Positions 9,386 through 20,577 of a stretch of DNA of 64,000 nucleotides are shown here, one piece after another. The position numbers and the translations under genes are program-made. How positions within the stretch are numbered: position 1 is the stretch's first letter; each line of letters opens with the position of its first letter. Source of the stretch: Cellulomonas sp. 73-145 (GTDB taxonomy: Bacteria > Actinomycetota > Actinomycetes > Actinomycetales > Cellulomonadaceae); assembly GCA_001898185.1 (NCBI GenBank), contig MKTI01000010.1, positions 62,001 to 126,000 on the forward strand, read 5' to 3'. The notes under the pieces are model-generated. The model did no database searches. It saw only the letters and a program-made list of their open reading frames with translations, and was not told where the DNA came from.

Positions 9386-9841
9386 GTGATCGCTCGCATG
9401 CGCAAGTCCATGGAGGAGAAGGACCAGGGCTTCACCCTGATCGAGCTCCTCGTCGTGATGATCATCATCGGGATCCTGGCGGCCATCGCCATCCCGGTGT
9501 TCCTCAACCAGAAGAAGAAGGCCGCGGAGGCGTCCGCCAAGGCCGACGCGACGAACATCTCCAAGGAGATCGCCGCCTCGTACGTCGACAGCCCGGCTGC
9601 GAGCCTGGCCCTGTCCATCGCCGGTGCCGACAACTCGGCCGGTGCCAGCACGATCTCGGCGACGCTGACCGTCGGCACCGACTCCACCTCGGTCAAGGTC
9701 GGCCCGGGCAACACGGTCTCCGTGGCCCCGAGCCCCGCGACTGCGGACACCTACTGCGTGACGGTGACGCCCGCACAGTCCGGCGCGAGCGCATGGAGCG
9801 CAGGCCCGAACGGCCTGAAGAAGGGCACCGCCTGCCCGTGA
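9386..9841 (+). CDS. pilA: Major type IV pilin (class III signal peptide)
   Basis: Structural subunit of the pilus. The 151-aa precursor has a short basic leader ending at Gly15. Prepilin peptidase should cut before Phe16 of FTLIELLVVMIIIGILAAIAIPVF; Glu5 of the mature protein is conserved. The remainder is a small Ala/Ser/Thr-rich globular domain with two cysteines (TYCVTV and the penultimate ACP), likely a disulfide-bonded D-region. I chose the GTG with AGGAG 5 nt upstream; an ATG four codons later is possible and gives the same mature pilin. It has its own promoter and is followed at once by a very strong hairpin, the layout of a highly expressed structural gene. Confidence 0.92.
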   Translation: MIARMRKSMEEKDQGFTLIELLVVMIIIGILAAIAIPVFLNQKKKAAEASAKADATNISKEIAASYVDSPAASLALSIAGADNSAGASTISATLTVGTDSTSVKVGPGNTVSVAPSPATADTYCVTVTPAQSGASAWSAGPNGLKKGTACP

Positions 9842-9898
9842 TGCGCCCCTAGCACGACGGTGGCGGACGGCCTGGTCGTCCGCCACCGTCGGCGCATC
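9840..9898 (+). terminator. Strong intrinsic-type hairpin between pilA and the minor pilins
   Basis: A perfect 15-bp stem (CGACGGTGGCGGACG with its complement, 7-nt loop) is enclosed by a second 8-bp stem, GATGCGCC/GGCGCATC, which begins inside the pilA stop codon. There is no long T tract. It likely ends or attenuates transcription, or stabilises the pilA 3' end, so that pilA mRNA exceeds that of the downstream accessory pilins. Confidence 0.8.
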
Positions 9899-9952
9899 TC
9901 ATGACATTGTCCCGGCGTCGGTGCCAGATCTCGGTAGGAGAGGAAGAGGCGC

Positions 9953-11764
9953 GTGACCGTCGACGATCGTTCCTCCACAGCCGATCGTGGTTTCACCCTC
10001 ATCGAGGTGATCATCGCCATGGTGATCACCGTGGTGGTGATGGCGGCGCTCGCGTACACCGTCGTCGGCTCCCTCACCACGATCCAGCAGGCCCGGCAGC
10101 GCCAGACGGCTGCAGCGCTCGTCACGCAGCAGCTGGAGCGGCTCCGCGCCATGCCGTACGACAGCGTCACGCAACCCGATCCGACCGCGCCCACCGTATC
10201 CGTGGACTACACGACCACCAGCGGTGGCGTGACGACGTTCGCGCCGCCCGCCCGCCTCCTCGCCGGTGTCTCAGAGCCCCTCGTCGTCAACACCGTCTCA
10301 GGCAAGAGCTTCGACCAGCTGATCGACCGCGTCACCTACCACGTCGAGACCTACGTCACGAAGCCGGCAGCCACCACGTCCGGCTCGCAGCCGTACAACC
10401 TCACGGCGATCGCGAAGTGGACCAGCACCGTCTCGCACGGCAGCCGCGAGATCATCCAGCGCAGCACGACCTTCTCGCCTGCGGGCTGCCTCTCCACCGC
10501 CACGAGCCCGTTCGCCGCTCCCTGCCAGCCGTACTACACGGCGCGAGCAGGTGAAGCGCTCAGTGGTGTGACGATCACCAACACCGACAGCTCCGCTCTC
10601 GCGATCCCCGGGATGGATGCGACGTCCCTCCAGCTGGGATTCGGGCACACGTCCACCAACCTGCTGTCCGAGCAGACCGTGACGGCCACCGGAGCGGACG
10701 GCACGTCGAGCGGCAAGGTCGTGGGGACGACGACGTCCACGACCGGCGGCGAGACGGCATCGGTGGCGATCGACTCGGACCCGTCCTCGACGCCCAACCA
10801 GCTCATGACCGCCACAGCGCCGGCACACACGGCCAACACGCTGACCACGACCGGTTCAGGCGGGACTCTCAGCATCCAGCCGTCGTCATCGGACGCCGGT
10901 TCGGCCGGTGCCGCGATCCAGGCGGACAACACCCTCTGCATGAACGCGACGGGATCCGGCCTCACGACCGGTCCGTCCGCCTCGCAGCTTCGCCCCTGTG
11001 CGGCCGCAGCGGGACAGGCCCTGGGCGGCAGTGCCACTGTGCGCTACACCTCGCCCTCAGGCGCCTCGTCGCTGACGCTCGCGGCATTCGCCACCGGCGC
11101 GCCGCAGTCGAGAGCGACAGCTGCCCTTCTCGGCGCCTCGAACGGCGCCGGCGTGTGCTCTGCGTCCACCCCCGTGGACTGCGCTCACGCGGCGGCTTCG
11201 CGCACGCTCGGCACGGCGTCGTTCGGAGTGCTCCCCGGGACGTCGAGCACGGCCGGCTTCGACCCGAGCAAGGGGTTGTGGTCCGTCACCAGCTATGCGG
11301 AGACCGCGCGCGCCGAAGAAGGCTTCGGCGCGCTGGCGCCGGCCTTCACGCGAACCGGGTCGCTCCAGGTGTTCCAGGACAACGGCGCGGGTGGTGGGAC
11401 CTACACCACGGTGGACCTGTCGACCTTCGCCTCCGTGGCGACCGGGCTCCTGCCGCCCTCCCAGACGTGGAACCTTGCGCCCACGACCGTCTCCTACACC
11501 GACGTCAAGCTCGTCTACTCCGGGACTCTGATGGTGCAGCGGCCCCGCATATCGCAGAGCCCTACGAGTCGCACCGGCGTTCCGACGACGGACTGCAAGA
11601 CCACCCCCTGCACCAGCACCATCAACGCGTCGGGCGCCATCACGGCGCGCGTCGACGTCGCGGTCCAGACGCTCGGGGGCGCACCGATCACCCAGTTCTC
11701 CGTCGTGACGGACCTCGGGGGACTGACCGCGGACGCGTCCTACAAGGCGGCGGCAAATGCGTGA
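9953..11764 (+). CDS. Large pilin-like protein with prepilin signal (putative tip or adhesive minor pilin)
   Basis: The precursor has a leader ending DRG, then FTLIEVIIAMVITVVVMAALAYTVVG, a standard class III prepilin signal and N-terminal helix with Glu5. At 603 aa it is about four times the size of PilA. The region after the helix is dominated by Thr/Ser/Gly/Ala beta-type sequence with scattered cysteines and no catalytic motif I recognise. Size and position suggest a tip-located or adhesive minor pilin; the binding target cannot be read from sequence. GTG start preceded by GGAGAGGAAGAGG. No clear promoter lies in the 110-bp gap besides the hairpin, so expression probably comes from read-through of the pilA unit. 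The stop overlaps the next gene by 8 bp. Confidence 0.8.
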   Translation: MTVDDRSSTADRGFTLIEVIIAMVITVVVMAALAYTVVGSLTTIQQARQRQTAAALVTQQLERLRAMPYDSVTQPDPTAPTVSVDYTTTSGGVTTFAPPARLLAGVSEPLVVNTVSGKSFDQLIDRVTYHVETYVTKPAATTSGSQPYNLTAIAKWTSTVSHGSREIIQRSTTFSPAGCLSTATSPFAAPCQPYYTARAGEALSGVTITNTDSSALAIPGMDATSLQLGFGHTSTNLLSEQTVTATGADGTSSGKVVGTTTSTTGGETASVAIDSDPSSTPNQLMTATAPAHTANTLTTTGSGGTLSIQPSSSDAGSAGAAIQADNTLCMNATGSGLTTGPSASQLRPCAAAAGQALGGSATVRYTSPSGASSLTLAAFATGAPQSRATAALLGASNGAGVCSASTPVDCAHAAASRTLGTASFGVLPGTSSTAGFDPSKGLWSVTSYAETARAEEGFGALAPAFTRTGSLQVFQDNGAGGGTYTTVDLSTFASVATGLLPPSQTWNLAPTTVSYTDVKLVYSGTLMVQRPRISQSPTSRTGVPTTDCKTTPCTSTINASGAITARVDVAVQTLGGAPITQFSVVTDLGGLTADASYKAAANA

Positions 11765-12410
11765 CGTCCTACGCCGCCGCATGCGCGACGGTGCCCCAGA
11801 CCGCGGCACCACCCTGGCCGAGCTGCTGGTGGCGACGGTTGTCTTCGCCATCGCGATGGCGATGATCATGTCGGCCGCCATCGCCGTCATGCATGCAACG
11901 GACAGCTCGCGGTCCGCAGCTGATGCCGCGTACGAGGCACGGCAGGCATTGGCCATGATCGATCGGCAGGTCAGGTCGGGCAACGTGCTGTTCAGCCCCG
12001 CCGACGAGGCGGCGTACATCTCCACGTGCCAGAACTTGGGGACCAACCAAGGCTCCTGCATGCGCATCTACACGCAGTCGAACGGTGACGAGAAGTGCGT
12101 GCAGTGGCAGCTGGCAGCGGACGGCACCGGTACCTACCAGCTGAAGATGCGCAGCTGGAAGACGACGTGGCAGACAACCGGCGGGGTGAGCGGCTGGACC
12201 GTCGCTGCGCGCAACCTGGTGATGCCTTCGGCACCCTTCACGCTGGACGTCGGTCCCGGCGGCATCTACGGTTCCCGCCTGCTCCGGGTCCAGCTCGTCG
12301 CCCACAACGCCACGTCGGGCAAGGACGTGGCGATCGACGGCTCGATCTCGGGCCGTAACACCACCTACGGCTACACCGGGAGCGAGTGCCTTCCGGTCCC
12401 CCCCGCTTGA
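11757..12410 (+). CDS. PilW/PulJ-like minor pilin
   Basis: Pilin-like protein of 217 aa with leader ending DRG at residue 17, followed by TTLAELLVATVVFAIAMAMIMSAA, a class III signal with conserved Glu5 and a long hydrophobic helix. The helix continues into EARQALAMIDRQVRSG, a pattern typical of PilW/PulJ minor pilins. The rest is a compact domain with several Cys residues (STCQ, GSCM, EKCVQW, SECLP). It starts inside the end of the preceding pilin gene, so the two are co-translated. It probably primes pilus assembly with its neighbours, by analogy with minor pilins of other systems. Confidence 0.8.
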   Translation: MRDVLRRRMRDGAPDRGTTLAELLVATVVFAIAMAMIMSAAIAVMHATDSSRSAADAAYEARQALAMIDRQVRSGNVLFSPADEAAYISTCQNLGTNQGSCMRIYTQSNGDEKCVQWQLAADGTGTYQLKMRSWKTTWQTTGGVSGWTVAARNLVMPSAPFTLDVGPGGIYGSRLLRVQLVAHNATSGKDVAIDGSISGRNTTYGYTGSECLPVPPA

Positions 12411-12429
12411 GCTTCACGAGGAGCGTGTG

Positions 12430-13992
12430 ATGAGGGTCATGCTGCGTGCGCTGCACCGCGGCCGGCGCGACGAGGGGATCGCCATCGTCGCCGCGATGGG
12501 AGTGGTGCTCCTCGTGGGCATCCTCGTCGCGGTCACCGTCTCCATCGCGCTCGGTGAGGCCAAGGGGACGGGTCGGGACCGGCAGCGGTCGTCCGCGATC
12601 GCGACCGCCGAGTCGACGCTGGACGTGCTCACCGCCCAGATCCAGTCGTCCGACCCGACCGGGCTGCAGGCCTTCTGCGCGCCGGTATCCAGCAACAAGA
12701 CGGTCGCGGGCGACACGTTTTCGGTGGCGTCGACCGTGACGTACTACGACGCGTCAGGGAATGCGATCCCGTGCGCATCACTGCCGTCCACGGTGGTCGC
12801 GCAGGCCAAGCTGACGGCTAGCGCGACCCCGAGCAAGGCGTCTGTCGCGTACGCGTCGACGCGCAAGGTGGAGTCGCTGCTGAAGATGACGCCTGCGTAT
12901 GCCAACAACCTCGACAAGGCTCTCTTCTCGCAGTCGTCGATGACGATGTCCAACAAGACGGTCCTGACATCGGCGTCGGCCACACCGAACGCCGACGTAT
13001 ACACCAATGGTGACTTCACGTGCAACAACAACGAGGAGTTCCACGGATCGATCTATGCGCAGGGCTCGATCTACCTGAACTCGCAGTGCACGGTGTCCGT
13101 CGACGTCTGGGCCAACAACAACGTCAGCGCGACGAACCCGAGCGCATCCATCGGCGGTCGCGCGCTGGCCACGACCGGTTCCATCACACTGACCAAGGCC
13201 GCTCTTGGGCAGCAGGCGCGCGCCAAGGGCACCGTCACGGGGGACATCTGCGCTACCGCGGGAAAGTGCTTCGGGGGTGTGCTGGGCATGCTGCCCCCGC
13301 CCAACGTGCCGTTCCCCCAGATCGACTGGAACGCAGCTGCCCAGAGCATGTGGGTCAACGAGGGCTACACCAACATCGTGACGTTCGACGACACGAGCGC
13401 CAACTGCAACTGGTACACGGGTCCCAGCGTGACCGGGGCGGACGGGCACACGACCAACCTCAACGGCAAGGCCGACGTGGTCGGCGCGTGGCTCTACGGA
13501 AACGCCTACCGGCTTCCCGCACCGACGATCGTCATCGACCGCTGCTCGTCCATGAAGATCACGCTGCAGGGCATCGGGCTGACGATGAACAAGAACCTGG
13601 TCCTGCTCTCGCTCCCTGGCATCGCGTTCACCGGCAACACCACGATCACCTCGGTGGCGGGAACCGGCACCGCCTCGAACCCGAACCTGCTCTACTTCAT
13701 CCAGCCGTGGGCCTACTACGAGACGCCCGTGACGTGCAACGGTGAAGGCATCACGCTCGACAACCAGGTGACCGTGGACAACACCGTCAACACGTTGCTC
13801 TACTCGCCGTGCGCCATCCGGAAGGCCAACCAGTCGCAGGTGGTGGGACAGGTGTATTCCGGCTCCACGTTGACCGTCGACAACCAGCTCAACATGACGT
13901 ACGTGCCGCTCCCGGTGTGGGGTGGCCTCGTGTCGTCGAACGTCGTGAAGTCCTACGCCGTCCAGACCATGTACAAGCACGAGGTGCAGTGA
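12430..13992 (+). CDS. PilX/GspK-like pilus accessory protein with beta-rich ectodomain
   Basis: 520 aa. The N-terminus reads RDEGIAIVAAMGVVLLVGILVAVTVS: a pilin-type helix after Gly but without the conserved Glu5, as in PilX/GspK proteins that cap the pilus tip. Downstream it is Asn/Thr/Gly rich, with GSIYAQGSIYLNSQC and later Cys pairs reminiscent of beta-helix or polymer-forming folds. No enzyme motif seen. GAGGA sits 7 nt before the ATG chosen; a GTG one codon upstream is equally in frame. It overlaps pilD by 4 bp. With the two previous genes it forms an accessory pilin set that is poorly conserved compared with the motor genes. Confidence 0.78.
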   Translation: MRVMLRALHRGRRDEGIAIVAAMGVVLLVGILVAVTVSIALGEAKGTGRDRQRSSAIATAESTLDVLTAQIQSSDPTGLQAFCAPVSSNKTVAGDTFSVASTVTYYDASGNAIPCASLPSTVVAQAKLTASATPSKASVAYASTRKVESLLKMTPAYANNLDKALFSQSSMTMSNKTVLTSASATPNADVYTNGDFTCNNNEEFHGSIYAQGSIYLNSQCTVSVDVWANNNVSATNPSASIGGRALATTGSITLTKAALGQQARAKGTVTGDICATAGKCFGGVLGMLPPPNVPFPQIDWNAAAQSMWVNEGYTNIVTFDDTSANCNWYTGPSVTGADGHTTNLNGKADVVGAWLYGNAYRLPAPTIVIDRCSSMKITLQGIGLTMNKNLVLLSLPGIAFTGNTTITSVAGTGTASNPNLLYFIQPWAYYETPVTCNGEGITLDNQVTVDNTVNTLLYSPCAIRKANQSQVVGQVYSGSTLTVDNQLNMTYVPLPVWGGLVSSNVVKSYAVQTMYKHEVQ

Positions 13993-14816
13993 TCGTCACG
14001 GATGTCGTGCCGGCCGGGCTGGACACGTTCCTCTCTGTGTTCGCGCCCACCGCCGCCGGTCTGTTCGGCCTGCTCATCGGCTCGTTCCTCAACGTCGTCG
14101 TCTGGCGCGTGCCTCGTGGCGAGTCGATCGTCAGCCCGCCCAGCGCGTGCCCCCGCTGCGGCCACCAGATCCGGGCACGAGACAATGTCCCGGTCCTGTC
14201 ATGGCTGGTGCTGCGCGGACGGTGCCGCGACTGTGGTGAGCCGATCGCCCGCCGGTACCCGCTCGTCGAAGTCGGTACAGGCCTCGCGTTCGCGCTGGCC
14301 ACCCGGGTGGTCGGGCTGTCGTGGACACTCCCGGCCGTCCTCTATCTCGTCGCAGTCGGCATCGCGCTGGCCCTGATCGACCTTGACGTGCACCGGCTCC
14401 CGGACGCCATCGTCCTGCCGTCGTACCTCGTCGCCGGCGCACTGCTCGCGTTGGCGTCCTGGAACCCCGGTGGCGTGAGCGACTGGCCGGCGCTGCTGAG
14501 AGCCGCGATCGGCGCGGGTGTGCTGTTCGTCGTGTACTTCGCGATCGTGTTCGTCTACCCCGCGGGGATGGGGTTCGGGGACGTCAAGCTGGCGGGCGTG
14601 CTGGGCATGTACCTGGGCTGGTTCGGCTGGGGCGCACTGGCGTTCGGCTGGTTCGCCGCCTTCCTGCTCGGCGGGGCGTTCGCCATCGGGCTGCTGGTCA
14701 CCCGCCGCGCCAACCGCAAGTCCGGCGTGCCGTTCGGACCGTGGATGATCCTCGGCGCCTTCGCAGGCGTCGTGGCGGGCGGCCCCGTGCTCGGCTGGTA
14801 CATGACCCTCCTGTGA
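13989..14816 (+). CDS. pilD: Prepilin peptidase / N-methyltransferase PilD
   Basis: Membrane aspartyl protease that cleaves the class III leaders of the pilins in this locus and methylates the new N-terminus. The 275-aa protein carries the cytoplasmic zinc-binding loop with two CxxC pairs (CPRCG, Cys54/Cys57, and CRDCG, Cys79/Cys82) followed by RYPLVE. It also has both catalytic aspartates: Asp131 in LIDLDVHRLPDAI and Asp198 in GMGFGDVKL. About seven to eight hydrophobic segments are visible. The start is GTG in a 4-bp overlap with the preceding gene. Presence of the zinc loop indicates the bifunctional type rather than a short protease-only form. Confidence 0.95.
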   Translation: MIVTDVVPAGLDTFLSVFAPTAAGLFGLLIGSFLNVVVWRVPRGESIVSPPSACPRCGHQIRARDNVPVLSWLVLRGRCRDCGEPIARRYPLVEVGTGLAFALATRVVGLSWTLPAVLYLVAVGIALALIDLDVHRLPDAIVLPSYLVAGALLALASWNPGGVSDWPALLRAAIGAGVLFVVYFAIVFVYPAGMGFGDVKLAGVLGMYLGWFGWGALAFGWFAAFLLGGAFAIGLLVTRRANRKSGVPFGPWMILGAFAGVVAGGPVLGWYMTLL

Positions 14817-14858
14817 CCCGGGCTCACGCCCCGACCGGTCACTGATCCGCCTAGGCCG

Positions 14859-14887
14859 CTCAAGTCGTCGGTCTGGGGCACCGATAG
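14859..14887 (+). promoter_or_regulatory. Sigma-28 (FliA/WhiG)-type promoter of pilMNO
   Basis: CTCAAG, a 15-bp spacer, then ACCGATAG, the fourth copy of the promoter pattern found before pilB, pilT and pilA. It lies 37 nt before the pilM start and follows the pilD stop by 42 nt. Confidence 0.68.
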
Positions 14888-14924
14888 TTCGGGAGAACCA
14901 CTGCCAGCGGACGAAGGGATCCTC

Positions 14925-15989
14925 GTGGCCACCACCCGCGTCATCGGACTGGACATCGGCTCGTCCGCCGTCCGGGCCGCCGAGCTCGAGTTCGGCGGCG
15001 GCGCCCGGACGGGCAAGGTCGCGCCGACTCTGCACCGGCTGGGGGAGGTGGCGCTGCCCGTCGGCGCCGTCCGCGACGGTGAGGTGGTGCAGCCGGAGAC
15101 GGTGTCCGCGGCGCTGCGCCAGCTCTGGCAGGACACGAAGTTCGAGTCGAAGGACGTGGTGCTCGGCGTCGGGAACCAGCGCGTGCTGGTCCGCGACCTC
15201 GACCTGCCCTGGATGCCGCTCGCTCAGCTCAAGGCGTCACTTCCGTTCCAGGTGTCGGAGATGCTCCCGATGTCCTCCGACGAAGCCCTGCTCGACTACT
15301 ACCCGGTGGCGGAGTACGACGGGCCGCAGGGTCGCACCGTGCACGGGATGCTTGTGGCGGCACAGCGCGACACCGTCACCGCGAACGTCGTGGCGGTCGA
15401 GGGCGCGGGTCTCCGGCCGCTGATGGTCGACCTGAACGGCTTCGCACTGCTTCGCTCGCTCGCCCATGGTGACCTCGCTCGCGCCACGGTCGCTTTCGTC
15501 GACGTCGGAGCCACGGTGACCACGGTCGTGGTCGCTGCCAACGGAGCACCGCGGCTCGTCCGCTGCCTGCCGTCGGGCGGTCAGAACGTGACCAACGCTG
15601 TGGCGAGCGCGCTGTCCGTCTCAGGCCCGGACGCCGAGCGGATCAAGCGCGAGATCGGCATCGGGTACGCGCCGCCGCCGGAGCAGGCGCCTGCAGCCGA
15701 GGCGATCACCTCGGTCGTGCGCTCCCTGGTGGAAGCGATCCGCAACACCTTCGTGTACTACGCCGGTAACAACCCGGGCGCCGGCATCGACGTCGTGGTC
15801 CTCAGCGGCGGAGGCTCGCACCTGCCCGGCCTGGGTCAGTACCTCTCCAGTGCCAGCCGGCTACCCGTGAACCTGGGTGATCCCGTGGCACCCCTGCGAC
15901 CGGGCAAGCTGTTGAACCGGCAGAGCCTGGCCGGGCGCGAGTCGCTCCTCGCGCTGCCCATCGGACTCGCGTACGGAGTGGCCGCATGA
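14925..15989 (+). CDS. pilM: Type IV pilus assembly protein PilM (actin-like ATPase)
   Basis: Cytoplasmic actin-fold protein that binds the N-terminus of PilN and links the alignment complex to the motor. The 354-aa protein begins with phosphate-1 motif VIGLDIGSSAVRAAEL, has VAFVDVGATVTTVVV as phosphate-2, and DVVVLSGGGSHLPGL as the adenosine motif, all in the expected order. Length is normal for PilM. The start is GTG with AAGGGA 5 nt upstream. The stop overlaps pilN by 4 bp, giving a pilM-pilN-pilO unit under its own sigma-28-type promoter. Confidence 0.94.
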   Translation: MATTRVIGLDIGSSAVRAAELEFGGGARTGKVAPTLHRLGEVALPVGAVRDGEVVQPETVSAALRQLWQDTKFESKDVVLGVGNQRVLVRDLDLPWMPLAQLKASLPFQVSEMLPMSSDEALLDYYPVAEYDGPQGRTVHGMLVAAQRDTVTANVVAVEGAGLRPLMVDLNGFALLRSLAHGDLARATVAFVDVGATVTTVVVAANGAPRLVRCLPSGGQNVTNAVASALSVSGPDAERIKREIGIGYAPPPEQAPAAEAITSVVRSLVEAIRNTFVYYAGNNPGAGIDVVVLSGGGSHLPGLGQYLSSASRLPVNLGDPVAPLRPGKLLNRQSLAGRESLLALPIGLAYGVAA

Positions 15990-16690
15990 CCGCGCTCGCC
16001 GACCCGCCCAGGTCCAAGAAGGGCCCTCAGACCATCGTCGGAGGTCTGCCCCAGGTCAACCTGCTGCCGCCCGAGGTGCGCGCCGCGCGTGGGCTGCGGA
16101 ACCTCAAGCGCTGGCTCGCCATGGCGCTGGTGCTCGTGCTCGTGCTCTGCGCCGCCGTCTTCGCGCTGGCGGAGTTCGCCAAGATGGCGGCTGACGACGA
16201 GCTCTCGACGGCGCAGGCCGAGACGCAGCGGCTCCAGACGGAGCAGCAGAAGTACGCGGAGGTACCGCGAGTCCTCGGTGCGCTGCAGAACGCCACCACG
16301 GCACGCACCCTCGGCATGGCGACCGATGTCTCGTGGTCGTCCTACTACGCCGCGATCACTGCGGTCCTTCCGGCTGACGTCAGCATCGATTCCCTGGCGA
16401 TGACATCGCAGAACTCGTCCAGCACCGCACCGAGCGGGGCCGCCGCGAATCCGCTCCAAGCGGCGTCGGTCGGACAGATCCAGTTCACAGGACGGTCGAC
16501 GACGGTCCCGAACACGGCCGCCTGGCTCGACGCGCTCAACGGCGTCCCTGGTTTCGCGAACGCCTGGGCGTCCACGGCCGCCATCACGCAGAGCCAGAAC
16601 AAGACGACGTACTACAACGTCACGGTGACCGTCCAGGTGACTGCCGCTGCGTACACGCACCGGTTCGACGCGACGAAGAAGGTGGGCTGA
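15986..16690 (+). CDS. pilN: Type IV pilus alignment protein PilN
   Basis: Bitopic membrane protein whose cytoplasmic N-terminus docks into PilM. The motif PQVNLLPPEVR at about residues 16-26 is the canonical PilM-binding INLLP element. A single transmembrane helix (AMALVLVLVLCAAVFALAEF) follows at about 47-66, then a coiled-coil segment rich in Gln/Glu and a small extracellular ferredoxin-like domain. The 234-aa length is a little above Gram-negative PilN (about 200). ATGA overlap with pilM; one base separates it from pilO. Confidence 0.9.
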   Translation: MTALADPPRSKKGPQTIVGGLPQVNLLPPEVRAARGLRNLKRWLAMALVLVLVLCAAVFALAEFAKMAADDELSTAQAETQRLQTEQQKYAEVPRVLGALQNATTARTLGMATDVSWSSYYAAITAVLPADVSIDSLAMTSQNSSSTAPSGAAANPLQAASVGQIQFTGRSTTVPNTAAWLDALNGVPGFANAWASTAAITQSQNKTTYYNVTVTVQVTAAAYTHRFDATKKVG

Positions 16691-16691
16691 C

Positions 16692-17495
16692 GTGGCCGGC
16701 GCGAAGAAGGGCTCCTGGATCGGCGCGACGGTGTTCGGTTCGGTCGTCATCGTGGTCGCCTCGTGGTTCCTCGCCATCAACCCGACGCTCAGTGCGGCGT
16801 CGGACGTCCGGGCACAGACCACCCAGGTGAAGTCGCAGAACGACGCGCTGACGCTCAAGGTGGCCAAGTTGAAGGCCGACTTCGCCAAGCTGGACGACTA
16901 CAAGAAGCAGCTCGGTGAGGTGCAGAAGCAGATTCCCAGCACTGCGCAGCTCTCGGACTACCTGCGCCAGCTCGACACCATCGCTGCTGCGCACGCGGTC
17001 ACCGTGACGAGCGTGACTCCCGGTACGCCGACGGCCGTCGTGGCGAAGACACCGGCGGTCCCGGCGGCGCAGCCGACCCCTGCCGCAACCGGCTCGGCGA
17101 CGCCAGCACCCACGAGCCCGGCCGACGGCTCGAGCGCCGCAGGCACGGCGACGGGCGCAGCGGCCTCTGGTATCCCGGCCGGCTTCACGTCCATCCCGAT
17201 GTCGGTGACGGTGCTGGGGTCGTACGAGAACACGCTCGCCTTCCTGTCGGACCTGCAGACGGCGACGCCGCGACTGTTCCTGGTCTCCAGCTTCACCGGC
17301 ACCGGCCAGCAGGACTCGCCCGCCTCGGGCGGCAAGCCGAAGACGTCGGTCGGTGACCAGGAACTGGTGGTGACCGGCTTCCTGTTCGTGCTGCCGGACA
17401 CGGCGGCCGCCGCGACCCCGGCACCGACGGCGACCCCGGCGCTCCCCGGCGCCGTCCCCGGAAAGAACCCGCTCAACCCGGTCGGCGGCAAGTAA
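16692..17495 (+). CDS. pilO: Type IV pilus alignment protein PilO
   Basis: Partner of PilN in the periplasm-facing alignment complex. The 267-aa protein has a short basic N-terminus, one transmembrane helix at about 11-30, a long coiled coil (KSQNDALTLKVAKLKADF onward), then IPSTAQLSDYLRQLDTIAAAH, which matches the PilO core pattern. An Ala/Pro/Thr-rich linker (about 115-155) interrupts the core domain, and the tail is again Ala/Pro rich. No pilP or pilQ follows; the locus ends at the hairpin downstream. The start is GTG one base after the pilN stop. Confidence 0.88.
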   Translation: MAGAKKGSWIGATVFGSVVIVVASWFLAINPTLSAASDVRAQTTQVKSQNDALTLKVAKLKADFAKLDDYKKQLGEVQKQIPSTAQLSDYLRQLDTIAAAHAVTVTSVTPGTPTAVVAKTPAVPAAQPTPAATGSATPAPTSPADGSSAAGTATGAAASGIPAGFTSIPMSVTVLGSYENTLAFLSDLQTATPRLFLVSSFTGTGQQDSPASGGKPKTSVGDQELVVTGFLFVLPDTAAAATPAPTATPALPGAVPGKNPLNPVGGK

Positions 17496-17517
17496 CCCCC
17501 ACCACGAAGCGCACCAC

Positions 17518-17551
17518 GGCGCCCGTCCGGTCCGACGACCGGGCGGGCGCC
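17518..17551 (+). terminator. Hairpin ending the pilus locus
   Basis: Stem of 15 pairs (GGCGCCCGTCCGGTC against GACCGGGCGGGCGCC, one G-U pair) with a 4-nt loop, starting 22 nt after the pilO stop. A GTCGTCGTC run, not a T tract, follows. It separates the pilus locus from aroC. Confidence 0.78.
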
Positions 17552-17585
17552 GTCGTCGTCGCTGGTCCGTGACAAGATCGCGCCC

Positions 17586-20544
<2,959 letters not shown>

Positions 20545-20549
20545 CCCGA

Positions 20550-20568
20550 CGGGGCTCCGCCTGCCCCG
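20550..20568. terminator. Small hairpin between convergent aroB and cytochrome genes
   Basis: CGGGGC, 7-nt loop, GCCCCG. The symmetrical stem could serve both strands; no T tract on either side, so the call is modest. Confidence 0.45.
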
Positions 20569-20577
20569 GGAGGGGCG

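Noticed and set aside
9898..9928. CTCA and GCCAGA as a fifth sigma-28-type promoter for the accessory pilins
   Set aside because: Spacing is about 21 nt instead of 17 between CTCA and the -10 and the -10 lacks the CGAT core.
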